A DNA stretch of 64,000 nt from Erythroxylum novogranatense. Lineage: Eukaryota > Streptophyta > Magnoliopsida > Malpighiales > Erythroxylaceae. Below the pieces are notes generated by a model that searched no databases, was not told the origin of the DNA, and was given only the letters and a program-made list of their open reading frames with translations. The position numbers and the translations under genes were made by a program. Positions 23,067 through 34,641 of this stretch are shown here, one piece after another. Positions within the stretch are counted from its first letter, which is position 1; each line of letters starts with the position of its first letter. The stretch is from NCBI GenBank assembly GCA_029891385.1, contig CM057233.1, forward strand, positions 55,072,063-55,136,062, in the 5' to 3' direction.

Positions 23067-23984
23067 TGTTACAAAGACTTGGCAAAAAACCCCAAATCGC
23101 ACACAAAATGAGCCTAAGTCTAAATATAGTAGTTGAACTCTCGCAATTTAACTCAATCTTACCAGATCCCTCGTGTTTAAGTGTTTTCCATAAAGATAAG
23201 TAAACCCACAAAATTTACCAAGTCAACACAATATAATGGATAGCAATAAGAAGAGAAAGATGCACAAAGCTTTTAATTAAAATTGTCAAACCTTTATATT
23301 ACTCACAATTGATACAAAGGAAACAAAGCTCCCACTCTCTCTAATTGAATAAAGCCTTTGCTCAAATGAGCTATTTATAGGCTTTTAGAGACTTGTTGGG
23401 CAATAATATAAGAAAGTGGTCTCAAGGCCACTAAATCACTAACTTTGTTGGTGATGACATCTTCAATCACTTTATATAGGCTTTTGGAGACTTGTTGGGC
23501 AATAATATAAGAAAGTGGTCTCAAGGTCACTAAATCACTAACTTTGTTGGTGATGACATCTTCAATCACTTTAAGCAGTACTTTAGTGGGTGGTTTACAT
23601 AACTTACTACTATCCCTCTTATAAGTTAAAGAAACATGTGCAAAATGCTTACAAGACATTTCATCCACAATCTTTGTCATGTCCTCTCATCTTTTTGATG
23701 ATTCATGTTACTAACTTTGTACATCACTCATGATCTTCATCCAAAGGTGAAAATTAGTCAAATTTTGAGCCAATCGCACATGATCCTACCAATGCGCACC
23801 TATGGTCTAATCTGTTCATCCATGGTCCATCATTTGAGCATAATTTCGTCCTTAGTCCGACCAAAGACATCTTACGAAAGTAGCCAAGCCCAACAAAGCT
23901 AATCGTAGATCAAACCCTGCTAGATGTTGGCCAAGGCTCACCAATGGCTAGCAAAAAGGATCCTACAATGTTAAGAGGCTAACA
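23067..23984 (-). mobile_element. 3' LTR of the chromovirus
   Basis: Matches 29019-29920 from the shared ...GCACACAAAATGAGCC segment to the terminal GGCTAACA. It carries a 99-bp tandem duplication (23380-23478 and 23479-23577) that is absent from the other LTR. It also lacks about 80 bp near 23880 that are present near 29730-29850 in the other copy. These differences arose after insertion. Confidence 0.82.
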
Positions 23985-24161
23985 AACTACCCCAGTAAAT
24001 GAACCCAATGCCCTCGTCAAAATAAATTGAAGGTATTCATTTACCTGGCATTTTAATTGTCATAAGATAGTGTCTTTCTTCCAAGTAGCCTCCGAGATTG
24101 GTTTATTTTTCTACTGAATCAGGAACTCCATCCTTCTATTCTTTTTGTGTTGCCCCAATAT

Positions 24162-25300
24162 TCAATGATGCAAAACCTTCTCAAATTGATCAGCAAATTG
24201 TTTCCTTACAACTAGTAAAACTTTCTTTACTTGACTTCTTTTAACATTTGTTAAATCCTCATAATATGGTTTAAGAAAACTTACATGAAAAATAAGATGT
24301 ACCTTTAAATACCTGGGTAACTTAAGTCGATACGTTACATTTCCCACCTTTCCAAGAATCTTGAATGACCCATTATAGTTTGACACCAACATTCGATTCA
24401 CCTGCTTACTACTAATCTTTTTCCAAATTTTGAAGTTAGTTTGAGAAGTATCTTATCCCCAACATCAAAGTCAAGTGGTCATCTGTTTTTATCTGCATAT
24501 TTCTTCATCCATTTAGAAACTTTATGAAGACTATCCTTTGCTTCATCCAACAATTCTTTTTTTTTCCTTTGCAAATCGGTAAGCATCTAGACACTTTCCT
24601 CCCAACATTTGTTAGGCTATCTTGAGAGGGGTAAGTGGTTGTTGTCTAAGAATGATTTCAAAAAGACTTTTCTCTATCGTTGAGGATCTGTGCAAGTTAT
24701 AACAAAACTATGCAGTATCAAGTAAACTTAGCCAATTTCATTAGCTTGCGCTTACATAATGCCTTAAGTATTCCTCCAATAATTCATTGACCCTTTTTAT
24801 TTGACTATTTGTTTGTGGGTAATTTGTTGTTGATAATTTCAATTCACACTCCATCATTTTGAAAAGAGACATCCAAAATATATTAAATTCGGAGTCTCAA
24901 ACACTTACAATGTTTGTTAGAACCTTAAAGTGTGACCACATTTTTGTAGAAAAGTTCCATAGTAACATCTCAGGGACACATAGTTGGAAATGGAACAAAC
25001 ACCACATATTTGAAGAGCATATCAACCACTACTAGAATTGAAGCCATCTCGTCCACCTTTAGGAACCTACCAATAAAGTCCATCAAAATTGACATTTATG
25101 GTTTTTCGAAATAGGCAAGGGTTGCAACAAAATTGTTTTTTTTTTGCTTTTAGGTTTATCCAATTGACAAACAAGGCAAGTTTTGACATATACCTAAATG
25201 TCATTCTCCATATTTGGCTAATAGTAAGCTCGGGAAAGGTGCACAAACATCTGTTGGATTTTGGGTGACCAACCCACTGTAAATCATACATCTCCTTCAT
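24162..25300 (-). pseudogene. chromovirus integrase and C-terminal remnants
   Basis: 24401-24162 encodes a C-terminal segment with GSFKILGKVGNVTYRLKLP and HVSFLKPYYEDL, matching the GPF-(K/R)-(V/I)-L...VHPVFHVS-LK segment after the integrase core of chromoviruses. 25300-25067 and the sequence between hold degraded integrase. No chromodomain can be pointed to with confidence. Stops and frameshifts interrupt every part. Confidence 0.65.
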
Positions 25301-25523
25301 TAACTATTTCTGTAAGGCACCAAAGCTTGGCATGTACAATTATTTGTTCTTTCCTATTAGCAAACCTTCTTCATCAAGACAAAATCTTCACATAACACTA
25401 TCCTTTACTTTCTTCACAATTTAGTTGTATGTGTTGTCAAGTGGAGTTGTTAGTTTAATTTGCTCCAATAAATCCTATTCAACTCTAGTGATAGCATACA
25501 TGGCTGCAAAGACTTCTCTTTGA

Positions 25524-25736
25524 CTAATGCATCCGCCACATCATTGGATCTCCTCGGTTTATGCTCTTATATAAAGTCCTATTTGGTAAAAAAAATTCTT
25601 GCCACCAGGCTTGTCTTGCAAATAATTTCTTTTGGGTCCTAAAAAAGGTGTTAATTACATTATCCGTATGAACAACAAATCTAGTACCAAATAAATAAAT
25701 CCACCAAGCTTTAAGGCAATGTATTATTGCTAGCAT
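25524..25736 (-). pseudogene. chromovirus RNase H remnant
   Basis: MLAIIHCLKAWWIYLFGTRF followed by VVHTDNV and RTQKKLFARQAWWQEFF matches the Ty3 RNase H end (AL..WR.YLLG..F.V.TD...L.Y...QKKLS.RQARW.EFL). TDN keeps the catalytic Asp. The frame is broken on both sides. Confidence 0.8.
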
Positions 25737-26199
25737 TGCCTTGTCATGTGTCGAGTATCATTGCTCGATACCATTAAGCTTACGACTTTCAAATGCAACT
25801 GGATGTCTTTGTACCAAGACTTCGCTAATAGATTTGTACGAAGCATCTGTGTGCCCCTTAAAAGGGAGATCAAATTTAGGTAACTTCAACACAGGTTCTG
25901 TTGAAATGGTAGCCTTCAAATTTTCAAAGGTTTCTTTGCATGTTTCTGACTAGCATCACTCTTGTTTCTTCTTTAATAAGTCCATCAAAGGTGTTGCTGT
26001 ATTTAAATATCCCACAATAAATTGGCAATAGTTGTTCACTAAGACAGGAAAGCTCTTAAATTCTTTCATTTTTTTAGGAACCTGCTAATCAACAATTGCT
26101 TATACCTTTTTTTAGATCCATTTGCATTTGGCCTTTGCTCACCAAATGTCCCAAAAACTTTATTTTTGATTGTGAAAATTCACACTTCTCCATCTTTAT

Positions 26200-27040
26200 G
26201 AAAAGTTTATATTGCAGCAATCATTCAAACACGTTCCTTAAGTGTTGTATATGCTCTTCCATGTTAATGTTGTAGATCACAGCATTGTCTAAATAGACCA
26301 CCACATAATTATCCAAAAATTCATACAACATGTCATTCATGAAATTGTAAAAAGTAACAAAGAAATTATTCAAACCAAATAGCATGACCAAAAATTCAAA
26401 CGAGTTTTGTCAAGTTACATGTGTTGTCTTTTACTCATCATTATTGACAATCTGCACTTACTAATACCCACTATGCAAGTCTAGCTTTGTAAAAATCACA
26501 GCCCCCAATAATTTGTTCGTCAATTCTTAAACTAAAGGAACAAGATATTTGGTTTTGATAGTTACCTTATTCAAAGTTCATAGTTACCTTCGTAAAAGTC
26601 ACAACGCTCAATAATCATACGCAAGGCTCTATCTTGCTTCGTTTGGAAGAAAATTGGAATTCCATAAGGTCGGATTTATTCTGCTTCTACCAAGTCACCA
26701 AGTTGCTTCCTTAGTTCCACCAACTCTAATGGTGACATTCGATCACGGGCATAGGTGGAAGGTATTTCACTTGACACTAACTCAATCTTATGATCAACTT
26801 TGTGATTAGGAGGGAAAATTTTTTATAACTTTTTAGGCATCACATCCTTAAATTCCCTCAACACTTCTTTAACTACATCCGAGACTTCTATCATATGATC
26901 TTTTGTAATTTCCCATATGGCTGCAAGGTAAGTCTCCATGCCTTTCTTAAGGCCTTTTTCAATACTCATGGCAGAAACATGAGTTACAATTGTTGTCTCG
27001 TCCATTGTTCCTTTGCTTGACCTACAATAATTTATGCAAC
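26200..27040 (-). pseudogene. chromovirus reverse transcriptase remnant
   Basis: On the minus strand near 26282-26300 the active site reads VVYLDNAVIYN where intact elements have VYLDDI-VYS, so the second catalytic Asp is lost. Upstream, 27046-26823 carries the pre-RT segment with SAMSIEKGLKKGMETYLAAI and VLREFKDVMPKKL, which normally precedes the RT. Numerous stops are present. Confidence 0.72.
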
Positions 27041-27046
27041 ATAAAT

Positions 27047-27594
27047 TGTTGGACCCCACCCCCCACACCTGGGCTAGCATTTCCCACCCAACGTGTGTTT
27101 GCGAGTTATACCACGGCGGGTGTTTGCGGGTTATACCGCGGCATCCAACCTTAATCAGTACTGTCCTCTTTGGTCAAGGGTGAGCTAAGGTTCGAACCCA
27201 AGACCTCAAGGTTTTGTTCCACTTTAAGTGGACGCCTCTCACCATTGAGCCATGCTGGTGGCTCGATGATGAGGCGTCCATTAAAATGGAACAAACTCAG
27301 TCTTAGGTTGATCTAAAACTCACTAAGGCGGAGGGACAATACTGGTTGAGGTCATGGGATCATGACCCATGGGCTCCAACATTTGGGGCGCATGTGTTGG
27401 ACCCATGGGTCAACAACCCACATGACCCTTTAAATGTTGAGCCCATGGGTCATGAACCCCATGACCTCAACCTGCTGTATTGTCCCTCCGCCTTAGGTGA
27501 GTTTCTAGCACTCGAACCCAAGATCTTAGGGTTTTGTTCCACTTTAAGTGGACGCCTCTCACCATTGAGCCAATCACAACCCATGGATCCAACA
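27047..27594. mobile_element. 548-bp foldback element with tRNA-like boxes
   Basis: Starts TGTTGGACCCC and ends GGATCCAACA, flanked by a 5-bp duplication TAAAT (27042-27046 and 27595-27599). Inside, an inverted repeat of roughly 130 bp centres near 27390: GGCGGAGGGACAATAC pairs with GTATTGTCCCTCCGCC-type sequence on the other arm. On the minus strand TGGCTCAATGG and GGTTCGAACC lie about 43 bp apart, like A and B boxes of tRNA-type Pol III promoters; a related pair occurs at the right end. The element sits inside the chromovirus and shares its left 150 bp with 43861-44010. It has no coding capacity. Confidence 0.7.
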
Positions 27595-27699
27595 TAAATT
27601 TTGATCATTATTCATAAACATAATACCTCCAAATTATGGATATAACACTGCCTTTCCACTTTGAGAACGTCAATGCCCAAACCCAAGTCAAAATCTTCA

Positions 27700-27900
27700 G
27701 GGGTATCGCCATCATATTAAACTTCTCACACCAACTTTCCATACTTGTGTTTTTGCAATGGGAGTTTTCATCTTTATAGGGGTCTTGCTAGGCTTCAACC
27801 CCAACTTCTGCACCATTTGTTCTACAACAAAGGAATAAGTGGCATTTGTATCCATCATGGTCATGAACTCCTTCCCATTAACTTATATCTTTATGTATAT
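27700..27900 (-). pseudogene. chromovirus aspartic protease remnant
   Basis: The minus strand reads MMDTNATYSFVVEQMV and then KLGLKPSKT, in the position of the DTGATHSFI...LGL... core of Ty3 aspartic proteases. Asn replaces the conserved Gly after Asp-Thr, which would be expected to inactivate it. Confidence 0.65.
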
Positions 27901-27972
27901 GGGGTGTTCAAAAGGACTCACTTTAATACTTACCATATTGAGTAAGCAAATAAGATTAAGCCTCATTTCGAA

Positions 27973-29018
27973 TTAATTGCTTTCACCATCCACGTCCTTT
28001 ATCAAAGAATTCAACTTCTCCTTTCTTAGGCAATCATGAGCGTAACGAGGGCCATTACATAAGAAACAACCAAGAATTTTCTTAAAAGACTTCTCACCTT
28101 GTTTAGGTTGCCCAGTTTGCTTGGACTTCCCTTTGTGATCATTCTCCCTTCTTTCTCCTTGGTCTTTCTTCTTCTTTCCTTCACACTTCTCCCCATAAGT
28201 GTGTTTTGATTTTTGAGAAATGAAAGAGGCCTTGGTTTTCTTTGAAACTTTAAAATCTACCAAAGTATTTGTAGCCGCAATAGCACTCACAACATCCTTG
28301 ACATTTTTCCTTCACAACTCCAATTGTGCCTAAGGTTGTAAACTCAAAATGAAGTTGAAAAGTTTGTCATTATCTAACATATTCTCAATATCAATCATTA
28401 AGGAACTAAATTTCTTAACGTAATCTCTTACCGACCCATTATGCTTCAACTACTTCAAGGCATCTCTTATAACCTAAGCAGTGTTGTTAAGGAGGAATTG
28501 ATCCTTTGGCTCCTTTTCCATCCTCTCCTATGTATTAACATGGGTTCAACCATCATTGATTTCGATAGAGGTTCTAGTTGTCCATCATAGTTTATCCATC
28601 AAGATACTTTGCCAAAACTGTTTACCTTTTCTGTGTCCAACATCTTAATAGTTGCAAAATATTGCTCCATATCCCACAACAAGTTTTCAAGTTCCTTAGC
28701 ATTCGAAATTTCCTCGAAAGCTTTTGGTTCACGAACCTTTAATATAATGTTTTTAACATATCTCACATTTTGAGTGGCAATTGCACATTTGAGCATAGTC
28801 ATCTCAAAAGTTGCATCCTCTAGTCCTTTGATCAATTTAACCATTTGATTTTGCAATTCTTGGATCTGCTTGTCTAAAGCTTCAAAACGTGATTCATAAG
28901 AAGGGACTTCTTCTTCACCAGTAGGTAAAGGACTAATGAGTGCTTCCACCCATATAAGACATTGGTTAAGTTTACTACCACTAGCCATTGAATCACTAAA
29001 CATAGCTCTAATATCAAC
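27973..29018 (-). pseudogene. chromovirus gag remnant with zinc knuckle
   Basis: The N-terminal part (about 29000-28599) has a coiled-coil helix (SRFEALDKQIQELQNQMVKL) and VREPKAFEEISNAKELENLL then WDMEQYF, typical of chromovirus gag. After a frameshifted interval, 28290-27973 has a lysine-rich tract and the knuckle CFLCNGPRYAHDC, then LRKEKLNSLIK. Frameshifts separate the parts. Confidence 0.75.
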
Positions 29019-29920
29019 TATTAAAAAGACTTTGTAAAGAACTCCAAGTTCGCACACAAAATGAGCCAAAGTCTAAGTATGGTAGTTGAACTCTCACAAT
29101 TCAACTCAACCTTACCAAATCCCTCGTATTTAAGGTTTTTTCCATAAAGGTAAAGTTAACCCACGAAATTCATTAAGCCAATACAATAGAGTGGACAACA
29201 ATAAAAAGAGAAAGATGTACAAATCTTTACAGTAAAATTGTCAACCTTTGTATTACTTATAATTAGTACAAAGGATACAAAACCCCAACTATCTTTAATT
29301 GAATGAAGCCTTTTCTCAAATAAGTCATTTATAGACTTTTGGAGACTTGTTAGGTAAGAACATAACAAAGTGGTCTCAAGGAGACTAAGTCACTAACTTA
29401 GTTAGTGGTTGACATCTTTAACCACTTTAAGCATTACTTTAGTCAGTGGTTTACATAACTTACCATTATCCCACTTCTATGTAAAAGGAACATGTGTAAA
29501 ATGTTTACAAGACACCTTATCCATGTTCTTTGCCATTTCCTTCCATTTCTATGATGATTCATCCCACTAACTTTGCCACATCCCCTATGATCTTCATCCA
29601 AAGCTGAAGGTTAGTTAAGTTTCGAGCCAATTCGCTCATAGTTAGATGAATGCACACCTAAACTCTAGTCTATTTATCCATGGTCCATCATTTGAGCATA
29701 ATTTCATCCCTAGTTCCACCAAAGACGTCTTAGGCAAGTCTAACTTGCCTTAGCTAAGATAATCATTGCCCTATGGTACGGCTCGAGCCATGCTTAATCT
29801 TACTTGGTTAAGTTATCTCGGCTCCTTTGGCATGCCTTCCTCATGCTTAATCTATGCTAGACGTTGGCCAACGCTCACCAATGGCTAGTAAAAGGGTCCT
29901 ATAATGTTAAGGGGCTAACA
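29019..29920 (-). mobile_element. 5' LTR of the chromovirus
   Basis: Pairs with 23067-23984. Next to its inner end, 29005-29018 reads GCTCTAATATCAAC, a decayed complement of the tRNA-iMet primer site. Its outer end GGGGCTAACA is followed by the TTTAC target duplication. Confidence 0.82.
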
Positions 29921-29925
29921 TTTAC

Positions 29926-30830
29926 CATATCAGCTACAAAACATATAAACATGTACATCACCCATACCTACCTACTTAGTAGCTTTGCCCTACTCCATCA
30001 ATATAAAGAAAGAAATAATCACCTCCTTCATTTGCACAAAATTGGAAATCAACTTAAACCATAACCCATCACAACAAATGACATTTCCTAATGTTGTATC
30101 TATTCGACAAGCATCAAACCTCATTCTAACTTGATGTTAGAGATTGACCTCTTATTGTATCACATCATCACATTGGTGAAGAAGGGATCCCTTTCCACTA
30201 TTTAGATGTTTTTTTATATCATAAATGGACTATGTAATTAAATCTTGATATGTGACCAAATTTTCTTGGAATTGATCAAAGTAGTCATTAGACGTCACAT
30301 CCATATAAACAGTAGTCAAAATGTTAGTTAAATTACCAATAACATAGAGGCAATCAAGTATACACAAAACTGATGTTTAGTTAGTGACTGTATAGAGCAA
30401 CGACACTTAGCATACAGTATAATAAACTAAGTTGATTTTCTAAACTATCAGCATGTGCATTCCATTTCATGAATCAAGGCAGAAAGAGTGAACATATAGA
30501 GTAAATTTACAATTCGACCACCATTTTAATTATCAGTATTACTATCATAAAAATCATAAGAATATGATAATATATACGGGTTGTATAGAAGAAATTTTTT
30601 AGGGCATAACTAATAGACCTTTGTCTTAGCCACATTAGTGGAAAGATTTTGTATAAGAAGTCTTCAAAAGATATAAAAGAAAGAGAATTACGTCAAATAT
30701 GTCTTAGCACAATAACCAATTACAAAGGAAACAACTATAAAAATGACCCAAATATTTGTTAGTTTATGCCTTACAACCAATTGATTTGGTTATTATTAAG
30801 TGAAACTATTTAAAAGCAATCTTTATCTGT
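29926..30830. other. gene-free AT-rich stretch
   Basis: No open frame longer than about 66 residues and no transposon terminus were recognised. Confidence 0.5.
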
Positions 30831-32398
30831 ACATGTTTAGATGTACAATATAAAGTACATGGAATAATTATACATTGCAAATAAAATTATAATAAGATTA
30901 TAATTATATGATTCATATTGCATTTATATATTATCCCAATATTGTTCCTAGTTATTGTTAAAGTATGGAGATACTTAAACAAATGTGTAGGTTCTTATTA
31001 GAGAACAAGTTTACTGAACAGACCCGACATAAGAAATCTATTTGGAGCATTACTTATATATGTATTGAATTCTCATTGAGATGATTGTATAAGTGATCAT
31101 TTAACTTGAGGTCAACAAAATTATCTTGTATAGGGATTGCCATGTTTTGATATTATTTATGACCTATTTAATCCTAGGTTGATCAATTAGTAGTCATTGG
31201 ATGTAGCATGAAATATATGGAGGTTGTTGTGTGATTAAGATAGGATTCATCACCCTAAAATAATTAGGGAGAATATTCTATTGTTCTCGATTAGTATTGA
31301 TTCAAGAAATCCTTGGCCAAGGCGAAATGACATTTTGTAAATAGTTTATAAATGTCATTAATTAAATCAATAGCTAATAGTAGAGAACTAATATTGTTGG
31401 ACTCAAAATAGAGTAGACATTAATTTCATGCTCTTTGTCTAATTGGAACTTTGTATGATGATAGGATTGAATTATATAGTTAGTCAACATTTCTATGACA
31501 TTCCTAAATATTTGGGTAGTCATGATGTGTTACTAGGCACCAATCTTGACCTACGATTATAAATTGTTTAATTAGAGAATTAAAGATAAATTAAGAAGAG
31601 TTTTAATTATCTAATTCTAATTATGAATTAGAATTATAATTTATATAATCATTACCAACGTATTTGAGAATCTAATGGGTCTCACATAAAGAATGGGTTG
31701 AAGAAAGTAAAGTTAATTTAGTTAAGTTGAACTTGATTGTAAAGTTTGAGAAATTTTATGATTAAATATAAGATATTTAATAAATAATGATCAACATATC
31801 TTATTTAGACATAATTGGTATTTAATTAAAATTATTTGTAATTTTAATTAAAGTTTAATTGAACTTATAATTTAGTTTTAATTGAATTACTAAAGCTTCC
31901 AAAACTTATTATAAAAAGATTTAAGCTCTATAAAGCTAGCACTTCTTGTATAACCCTCTCTATAAGAGTTACAGAGTTTTCTCAACTCATTCTGTGGATA
32001 CTGTTAGAGGCTGGACATTTGTGTATGGTAGTTGACACAGATCAATTTCGAAAATGTTTTGAGGGACATGTCAAGATAAAGATTAAGAATTAGAATAAGA
32101 TATGAATTTCAATTCATGTTTTAATATAATTATGTGTTAATCATTTATAGCATTAAAGAGATCTTGTTTTTAGGGAAATCAAAAATATGAAAAAGTTTTG
32201 TGATTATTCTGCTGTAGACAGGATAAGATCCTAACTCGGTTTTCCAATAGTGATATCAGAGCATGTTTTAATTCTATAATTTGATTAAATGTTTGATTGT
32301 TATTGATCTTAAAATTGGAATTGAAATTAAGACCCTAAAATAATAATAAACTAGAATTGTTCTGATTATGTTTGTGTATTTAGGAAAACACATTGCAT
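30830..32398 (+). mobile_element. decayed copia-like LTR with primer site, truncated
   Basis: The sequence up to about 32247 has the look of plant Ty1-copia LTRs: a run of short A/T-rich motifs, GTAGTCATTGGATG, CCTTGGCCAAGG and an end of the form AAGATCCTAACTCGG. Right after it, 32249-32260 reads TGATATCAGAGC, one base from the tRNA-iMet primer site TGGTATCAGAGC, so this is a plus-oriented 5' LTR. Only about 140 bp of internal sequence follow before the duplicated segment at 32399 begins. The left end is not defined. Confidence 0.5.
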
Positions 32399-32766
32399 GT
32401 TCAAAATCAATTATATATTCTATATTTTCATGACTTGGTGAACATTGTTTGTGGCATCTAGAAAACAAAGTAAAACAGGTTTAAGTTCCTTGGTTTAAAA
32501 AAGGGCATTCATTGTCTCTCTTTTAGGAAATTTTAAGGCAATTATTCAATCTGACCGCATTACCATTCAACTAAAAGAGCAAGTTAATCAATGAGAAAAA
32601 AGTGTTAATTTCTTTGATCTTAAAAAGGAATCTATATCCTTTAGTTAAGGAGAAGAAAAGGGCATTATCATATTGATGAGGAAGCACTGTAAGGAAATGT
32701 GTGGGATTAAAGCATAAAATAAAGTACTAACACCTGCTTTGCCGTTAGGATAAGCTTTTCAGTTGT
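32399..32766. repeat. dispersed 355-bp duplication, copy 2
   Basis: Related to 22457-22812 in the same orientation (see that entry). The match begins abruptly at GTTCAAAATCAATT in both copies and fades after TTAGGATAAGCT. This copy follows a truncated copia leader directly. Confidence 0.8.
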
Positions 32767-33416
32767 AATGCACTTTATTTGCCATGATGGTTGAAATTGT
32801 GTCTTTTCAACAATTATACAAATTAAATTTATTACAATACCAATGATTTATATGTTCTTACGTTCATTTAATTAAGTAAAATGATCATTACACTTTAGAT
32901 TCATTCTCATTTTAAAAAGAGATATTGAAAACATTTTCTAAAATTAATATTATTCTTTCCTATAGTATTATTATGCAAGCATCTTCTATTGACTAAGGAT
33001 TTAATATATTATATAACAAAACAAGAAAGATGTGATTCTTGTGTACATATCTTGTGTTACTCTCTCTTTTATTACTTCTTTCTTGTTATTTTACTATGTA
33101 TAAAATTATTGTGATATTTGAAGCAAAAGATCCCTAAACATAATATATATAGTTTCCTAATCATATCTCAATTTGAAGTGCAAAACGCAGTCTTACATTC
33201 AAAGGGATATGAATTGCACTAGCTTTTGTTTATGTATGTTAATAAAAGATTTCGTGTACTCAAAATAGAAAAATTAGATGATAAATCCACTCCATCGTGA
33301 CATTGTCTAAGAATTTCTAGATTCAAAAGGTACCTTTCTCTGGATCATACGTGGGGTACTTATTCCTTTGAGTTCATCGACTAGTGAATTAGCCTTTGAA
33401 GCAGTAAGCCACCGTA
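32767..33416. other. gene-free AT-rich stretch
   Basis: No coding sequence or element end was recognised between the duplication and the CACTA terminus. Confidence 0.5.
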
Positions 33417-33890
33417 CACTACAAGGAAAATGTTAAATAGAGACGGAAAAATACCAACGGTATATAAACCGTTGGAAATACCGACCGAAAAAGTGTAATC
33501 GTCGCGGAAATTGGATGTGAGTTAAACTTGTTGCGACCGAAAACCATTCGGTCGCTGAATTTGGTGAAATATATGTACCGACGCCCATTTCCGTCGGTGA
33601 AGGTGTCGGTGAACATGTTGGATACGCGCCCTTCACTTAACGTAAACGACGTCATTTTGGTTTCACCGTTTTGGTTTTAATTTAAACCAATATGCTCCTT
33701 CCTCCTCCTCCCCCCGCACGCAGACGCAGACACCCTACTCCTTCCTCTTCCTCGATTCTACGGCGTGCTTCCTCCTTGTTGCTCCTTCCTCTTCTTTGCT
33801 GCACACGCTCACACTTCATAGCTTCATGCTACGCCACACCGCGCTCCTCCTCCTCATCTCCGACAGCTTAGTAAGTTCTCCTCCCTCCCC
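33417..33890 (+). mobile_element. CACTA (En/Spm) 5' terminus and leader
   Basis: Starts CACTACAAGGAAAA, the hallmark of plant CACTA terminal inverted repeats. Three short subterminal palindromes follow: 33454-33475 (CCAACGG...CCGTTGG), 33533-33555 (GCGACCGA...TCGGTCGC) and 33577-33598 (ACCGACG...CCGTCGGT), as in CACTA subterminal regions that bind transposase. A pyrimidine-rich, GC-rich leader at 33690-33870 ends in CTTAG|GTAAGT-like sequence, which could be a 5' exon. No matching right terminus (CTTGTAGTG) was found in the window. Confidence 0.75.
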
Positions 33891-34636
33891 TCTTTAATTT
33901 CTCCGATGTATGCATACGGGTATCTTAAAGGTTTTTTAGTTTTTATATGTAAATTATTGCTCTTATATGTAAATGTATATTATTGCTTCTGTATGTAAAC
34001 CTAAATTATACATTACAATTAATCAATCTCGATGTATGTAAACCTAAATTAAACCTAAATCAGTATGTAAACCTAAATTAAAATGAATAGTCTTAATTAA
34101 AATTAATCAATCTCGATTAAAGATATTTTTGACTGAAAATTAGTAAAATTTGAAAATAAATAGTATAATTAATCTTAATATGATTTTAATGAAAATTAGT
34201 AAAAATTGAAAATACAGGTATAATTAATCTTAACATAAACAAAAATAATATCATAAAATCTGTAAACATTACAAAAATATGAAATAAAAGTAGACTATAA
34301 ATTACAAACATGTCTTTCAAAATTTTAATTTTCAAAGAAATACAGAAATAATTAGGACTCAAAATTAAGTGTTAACAAATATTGGCGAAAGACTTATAAA
34401 ATTATCCCTATGTTAGTTACTTTTACCTTAAGGGTATTTGTGAATTTCTAAATTTTCTACAATTCTAACATAGAAGAAAATGATCACAAAAGATATCAAA
34501 CTATATAGTTCTTTTATTCATTCCTAAAATTATGTCTTGTAACATAATTTCAATTAATTATAAGCTAAATTTTATTTCCTGTGTCAAATAATCATATTAG
34601 TTACCTTACAGTGATAATTTATTGGCTATAGTTGAA
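33891..34636. other. AT-rich sequence, possibly CACTA interior or intron
   Basis: No gene was recognised. A short motif, GTATGTAAACCTAAATTA, recurs around 33990-34080. The stretch is cut at 34641 by the copia insertion. Confidence 0.4.
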
Positions 34637-34641
34637 CATTC

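Larger units (their letters stand above)
23067..29920 (-). mobile_element. decayed Ty3 chromovirus, complete ends, minus strand
   Basis: Two related LTRs (23067-23984 and 29019-29920) flank an internal region with gag and pol remnants in minus-strand order. The element is bordered by a perfect 5-bp target duplication TTTAC (23062-23066 and 29921-29925). Its termini are TGTTA...TAACA. The relic primer site (29005-29018) and a purine tract next to 23985 agree with the orientation. The many stops, frameshifts and damaged catalytic motifs (YLDN for YLDD, DTNAT for DTGAT) show an old, dead copy. The lineage within chromoviruses is not certain; the gag resembles Galadriel/CRM-type proteins. Confidence 0.85.

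Noticed and set aside
27190..27270. True tRNA gene suggested by A- and B-box-like sequences
   Set aside because: No cloverleaf can be drawn, there is no anticodon stem, and the motif recurs in foldback elements.
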